From positions 1 to 7,880 of the forward strand of contig DDJC01000015.1 of the NCBI GenBank assembly GCA_002339015.1: 7,880 nt of DNA. Reading direction: 5' to 3'. This stretch comes from Burkholderiales bacterium UBA1834 (lineage in GTDB: Bacteria; Pseudomonadota; Gammaproteobacteria; Burkholderiales; Burkholderiaceae_C). The notes under the pieces are model-generated. The model was not told the origin of the DNA. It was given only the letters and a program-made list of their open reading frames with translations, and made no database searches. Numbering within the stretch: the first letter of the stretch is position 1; every line of letters begins with the position of its first letter. The translations under genes and the position numbers were made by a program. Positions 5,497-7,880 of the stretch are shown in pieces.

Positions 5497-6794
5497 GCTT
5501 CCACCCCTTCCTTCTTGAACAGCTCGCGGAACACCGGGTAGATCTGCGCCGCGTCCAGCACCTTGCGCATCGCGAAGTGCTTGTGACGCTCGGCCAGGGC
5601 CAGGTATTCGTCCCACAGGTTCTGCTCGGTCTGCGCCACTTGAACGTAAGCGTAGTAGCGCACCAGCGGCAGGATCTTGTCTTCCAGGATCTGGCTGCAG
5701 CGGCTGGAATCGTGGTGCCAGTTGTCGCCGTCGCTGGCCTGGGCCACGTACAGGTTCCACTCGCTGGTCGGGTAGCGTGCCTGGATCACCTCATCGAGCA
5801 GCACCAGCGCGCTGGAGACCACGGTGCCGCCGGTCTCGGTGGCGTGGAAAAACTCGTCTTCCGTCACCTCCTGAGCCTGGGTGTGATGGCGGATGAAGAC
5901 CAGCTCGATGTGGTCGTAGTGCCTTGTGAGGAACAGGTACAGCAGGATGAAGAAGCGCTTGGACAGTTCCTTGCGCTGCTCGTCCATCGAGCCGGACACG
6001 TCCATCACACAGAACATCACGGCCTTGGTGGTGGGCACAGGCACCTTGATGCGGCTGCGGAAACGCAGATCGATCGGGTCCAGGAAAGGGATGCCCAGCA
6101 TGCGGCCCCGCAGGTGCTGCAGACGGTCCTCGATCTGTTCGATCTCGTGGGCATGGTCGAGCGCCAGGGCCGCGCCCCCATCATCCGCGAGCTGGCGCAG
6201 TTGCGCCAACCGCTCTTCGAGTTCGCGGATCTCGTGGCGCGACGAGGCACCCAGCGCAATCCGCCGGCCCAAAGCGCCGCGCATGGAGCGCACCACGTGC
6301 AGGTTGTTGGGCGTGCCATCGCTGGAGAAACCGGCGCGCTGGCTCTTCCACTCCGGCACCTCGGCCAGCGCGGTGCGCACCAGATTGGGCAAGGCCAGGT
6401 CCTCGAAAAAGACCTGCATGAACTCTTCCTTGCTCAGCGAGAAGACGAAGTCGTCCTCGCCTTCACCATCCTCGCTGGCCTGGCTGCCGCCGCCGCCCTG
6501 CCCGCCGCCGCCCTGGGGCCGCTCGATGCGGTCGCCGCGCACGTATTCGCGGTTGCCTGGGTGCACCATGTCGCGGATGCCGCCCTGGCCATGGCCGAAG
6601 ACCGGCTCGGACAAGTCCCGTTTGGGAATCGTGATGTCCTCGCCCTTCTCGATGTCGCGGATGCTGCGGCCATTGATGGCCCGCTGCACCGCCTCGCGCA
6701 CCTGCACCTTGTAGCGGCGCAGGAAGCGCTCACGGTTGCCGATGGACTTGTTCTTGCCAGCCAGCCGCCGGTCGATGATGTGCTGCATGGTCAT
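5493..6794 (-). CDS. yeaH: YeaH-type von Willebrand factor A-like protein (UPF0229 / DUF444 family)
   Basis: The 433-residue product closely resembles E. coli YeaH (about 427) along its full length. The N-terminus IIDRRLAGKNKSIGNRERF is a family hallmark. A Gly/Gln-rich linker lies at 94-103, an acidic stretch at 108-115 and a charged, probably coiled-coil region at 184-232. The C-terminal half is a VWA-like domain: the metal-ion-dependent adhesion site DVSGS is at 265-269, the conserved threonine motif TGGT at 321-324, and the ASDGDN motif at 353-358. No signal peptide is seen, so it is cytosolic. In E. coli yeaG-yeaH form an operon induced by stress and nitrogen limitation; a VWA protein beside an AAA+ protein usually acts as an adaptor, so YeaH may present substrates or SpoVR to PrkA (inference). 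The ATG at 6794 is chosen because an AGGGGG site lies five bases upstream; the upstream in-frame extension is not family-like. An ATG two codons later is an alternative. Confidence 0.95.
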   Translation of the reverse strand: MTMQHIIDRRLAGKNKSIGNRERFLRRYKVQVREAVQRAINGRSIRDIEKGEDITIPKRDLSEPVFGHGQGGIRDMVHPGNREYVRGDRIERPQGGGGQGGGGSQASEDGEGEDDFVFSLSKEEFMQVFFEDLALPNLVRTALAEVPEWKSQRAGFSSDGTPNNLHVVRSMRGALGRRIALGASSRHEIRELEERLAQLRQLADDGGAALALDHAHEIEQIEDRLQHLRGRMLGIPFLDPIDLRFRSRIKVPVPTTKAVMFCVMDVSGSMDEQRKELSKRFFILLYLFLTRHYDHIELVFIRHHTQAQEVTEDEFFHATETGGTVVSSALVLLDEVIQARYPTSEWNLYVAQASDGDNWHHDSSRCSQILEDKILPLVRYYAYVQVAQTEQNLWDEYLALAERHKHFAMRKVLDAAQIYPVFRELFKKEGVEA

Positions 6795-6926
6795 GTGCGC
6801 CCCCTGCCCGTGAACAACCCTGGGCAATGACTTCTCGCGAGGGGTCTGCCCGGCCAGGGACGGCCCGTCAGCGGGCCTGTCGTCTGCTCTGCTGCACCTT
6901 GCCGCATAGGTCTCCCATCCAGGTCA
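6795..6926. other. prkA-yeaH intergenic gap with stem-loop
   Basis: This 132-base gap contains a hairpin at 6859-6881: GACGGCCCG pairs with CGGGCC-GTC, with one bulged base, around a TCAG loop. A weaker five-base pairing (TGCCC 6805-6809 with GGGCA 6822-6826) touches the yeaH ribosome site at 6805-6800. No U tract follows the main hairpin, so it looks more like a processing or partial-attenuation element than a full terminator. No convincing promoter for yeaH was recognised. Confidence 0.45.
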
Positions 6927-7880
6927 TCACGACGACTTGCGCACGCGCAAGTACCATTCGCACAGCAGGCGAACCTGCTTGGCGGTGTAGCCCTTCTGGA
7001 CCATGCGGTTGACGAAGTCTTCGTGCTTCTTGACCTCGTCGGCGCTGGCCTTCGCGTTGAAGCTGATGACCGGCAGCAGCTCTTCGGTGTTGCTGAACAT
7101 CTTCTTCTCGATCACCGTGCGCAGCTTCTCGTAGCTGGTCCACAGCGGGTTCTTGCCGCCGTTGTTGGCCCGGGCACGCAGCACGAAGTTGACGATCTCG
7201 TTGCGGAAATCCTTCGGGTTGGCGATGCCGGCCGGCTTCTCGATCTTCTCGAGCTCGGCGTTGAGCGAGCTGCGGTCGAAGATCTCGCCAGTGTCGGTGT
7301 CACGGTACTCCTGGTCCTGGATCCAGTAGTCGGCGTAGGTCACGTAGCGGTCGAAGATGTTCTGGCCGTACTCGGAGTAGCTCTCCAGGTAGGCCGTCTG
7401 GATCTCCTTGCCGATGAATTCGGCATAGCGCGGTGCCAGCATCTCCTTGATGTAGGCGATGTACTTTTGCTCCAGCTCCGCCGGAAACTGCTCGCGCTCG
7501 ATCTGCTGCTCCAGCACGTACATCAGGTGCACGGGGTTGGCCGCCACCTCGGCGCTGTCAAAGTTGAACACCTTGGAGATGATCTTGAAGGCGAAGCGGG
7601 TGGAGATGCCGCTCATGCCTTCATCGACGCCCGCGTAGTCGCGGTACTCCTGGATGGACTTGGCCTTGGGGTCCGTGTCCTTCAGGTTCTCGCCATCGTA
7701 GACCTGCATCTTGCTGAAGATGCTGGAGTTCTCCGGCTCCTTCAGGCGCGTGAGGATGGCGAACTGGCTCATCATCTTCAGCGTGCCCGGGGCGCACGGC
7801 GCCTGGCTCAGCGACGAGCCGCGCACCAGCTTCTCGTAGATCTTGATCTCTTCACTGGCGCGCAGGCAGTACGGCACCTT
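6927..7880 (-). CDS. prkA: PrkA/YeaG family AAA+ serine protein kinase, C-terminal half (5' end outside window)
   Basis: PrkA (YeaG in E. coli) is a serine protein kinase of about 640 residues with an N-terminal AAA+ ATPase domain and a C-terminal PrkA domain. The window contains the last 317 residues and the stop codon; Walker motifs would lie beyond the right edge. Family-like stretches are PYCLRASEEIKIYEKLVRG at the visible start, ILTRLKEPENS, MQVYDGENLKDTDPKAKS, YRDYAGVDEGMSGISTRF and the late segment EIVNFVLRARANNGGKNP. The C-terminus WYLRVRKSS is basic. The frame is open to the last base (the first codons read K-V-P-Y), so the GTG at 7877 is an internal valine and not a start. It is the first visible gene of the cluster with yeaH and spoVR; E. 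coli homologues respond to general stress and nitrogen starvation. Identity is firm; the kinase activity of this protein is inferred from the family. Confidence 0.95.
   Translation of the reverse strand, partial: KVPYCLRASEEIKIYEKLVRGSSLSQAPCAPGTLKMMSQFAILTRLKEPENSSIFSKMQVYDGENLKDTDPKAKSIQEYRDYAGVDEGMSGISTRFAFKIISKVFNFDSAEVAANPVHLMYVLEQQIEREQFPAELEQKYIAYIKEMLAPRYAEFIGKEIQTAYLESYSEYGQNIFDRYVTYADYWIQDQEYRDTDTGEIFDRSSLNAELEKIEKPAGIANPKDFRNEIVNFVLRARANNGGKNPLWTSYEKLRTVIEKKMFSNTEELLPVISFNAKASADEVKKHEDFVNRMVQKGYTAKQVRLLCEWYLRVRKSS

Noticed and set aside
4231..6830. Two long plus-strand open frames (about 436 and 455 codons) opposite spoVR and yeaH
   Set aside because: Their compositions match reverse-complement reading of real genes and show no recognisable motifs; the minus-strand proteins align with known families over their full length.
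7875..7877. GTG at the right edge as a start codon for prkA
   Set aside because: The frame remains open upstream to the window edge and the residues before it fit the PrkA family; the protein is simply cut by the window.

Overview
The window reads as chromosomal core DNA from a GC-rich, flagellated Gram-negative bacterium. Dense gene packing, an FlhB/FlhA pair, an outer-membrane porin and an E. coli-like PrkA/YeaH/SpoVR cluster together suggest a proteobacterium. A betaproteobacterium of the Burkholderiales type is the best guess, but that is inferred from protein style and not proven. All seven protein genes lie on the minus strand, so the biological reading order runs from the right end to the left end. 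The long open frames on the plus strand are antisense shadows of these genes.

In reading order, the right part (7880 to 3952) holds the conserved stress cluster. It comprises prkA/yeaG (an AAA+ serine protein kinase, of which only the C-terminal half is in the window), yeaH (a von Willebrand factor A-type protein with a complete metal-ion-dependent adhesion site) and a spoVR/ycgB homologue. yeaH and spoVR overlap by four bases (ATGA), so they are probably translationally coupled. A 132-base gap with a stem-loop separates prkA from yeaH. The cluster is followed by an unusually dense run of stem-loops (3982 to 3818), at least one of which is probably the terminator.

The middle part (3634 to 2046) is a two-gene unit: a 390-residue outer-membrane beta-barrel protein, then a 134-residue secreted protein resembling a short, single-domain phosphate-binding protein of the PstS kind. 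The second gene's Shine-Dalgarno sequence overlaps the porin stop codon. Upstream of the porin is a 317-base non-coding region with a Pho-box-like pair of repeats and an inverted repeat rich in TGAC/GTCA. This makes phosphate-related control a testable idea, although the box points away from the porin. Two stem-loops follow the unit.

The left part (1817 to 1) is flhB followed by flhA, which runs off the left edge. Both encode core membrane parts of the flagellar type III export gate and overlap by ATGA. FlhB has the NPTH self-cleavage site at residues 269-272. A weak sigma-28-like promoter is visible upstream of flhB.

No RNA gene, mobile element, CRISPR array or broken gene was seen. I do not see a clearly novel system. 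The parts most worth following up are the porin plus stand-alone binding-protein pair with its candidate PhoB site, the candidate metal-ligand pattern in SpoVR, and the stem-loop cluster after spoVR.
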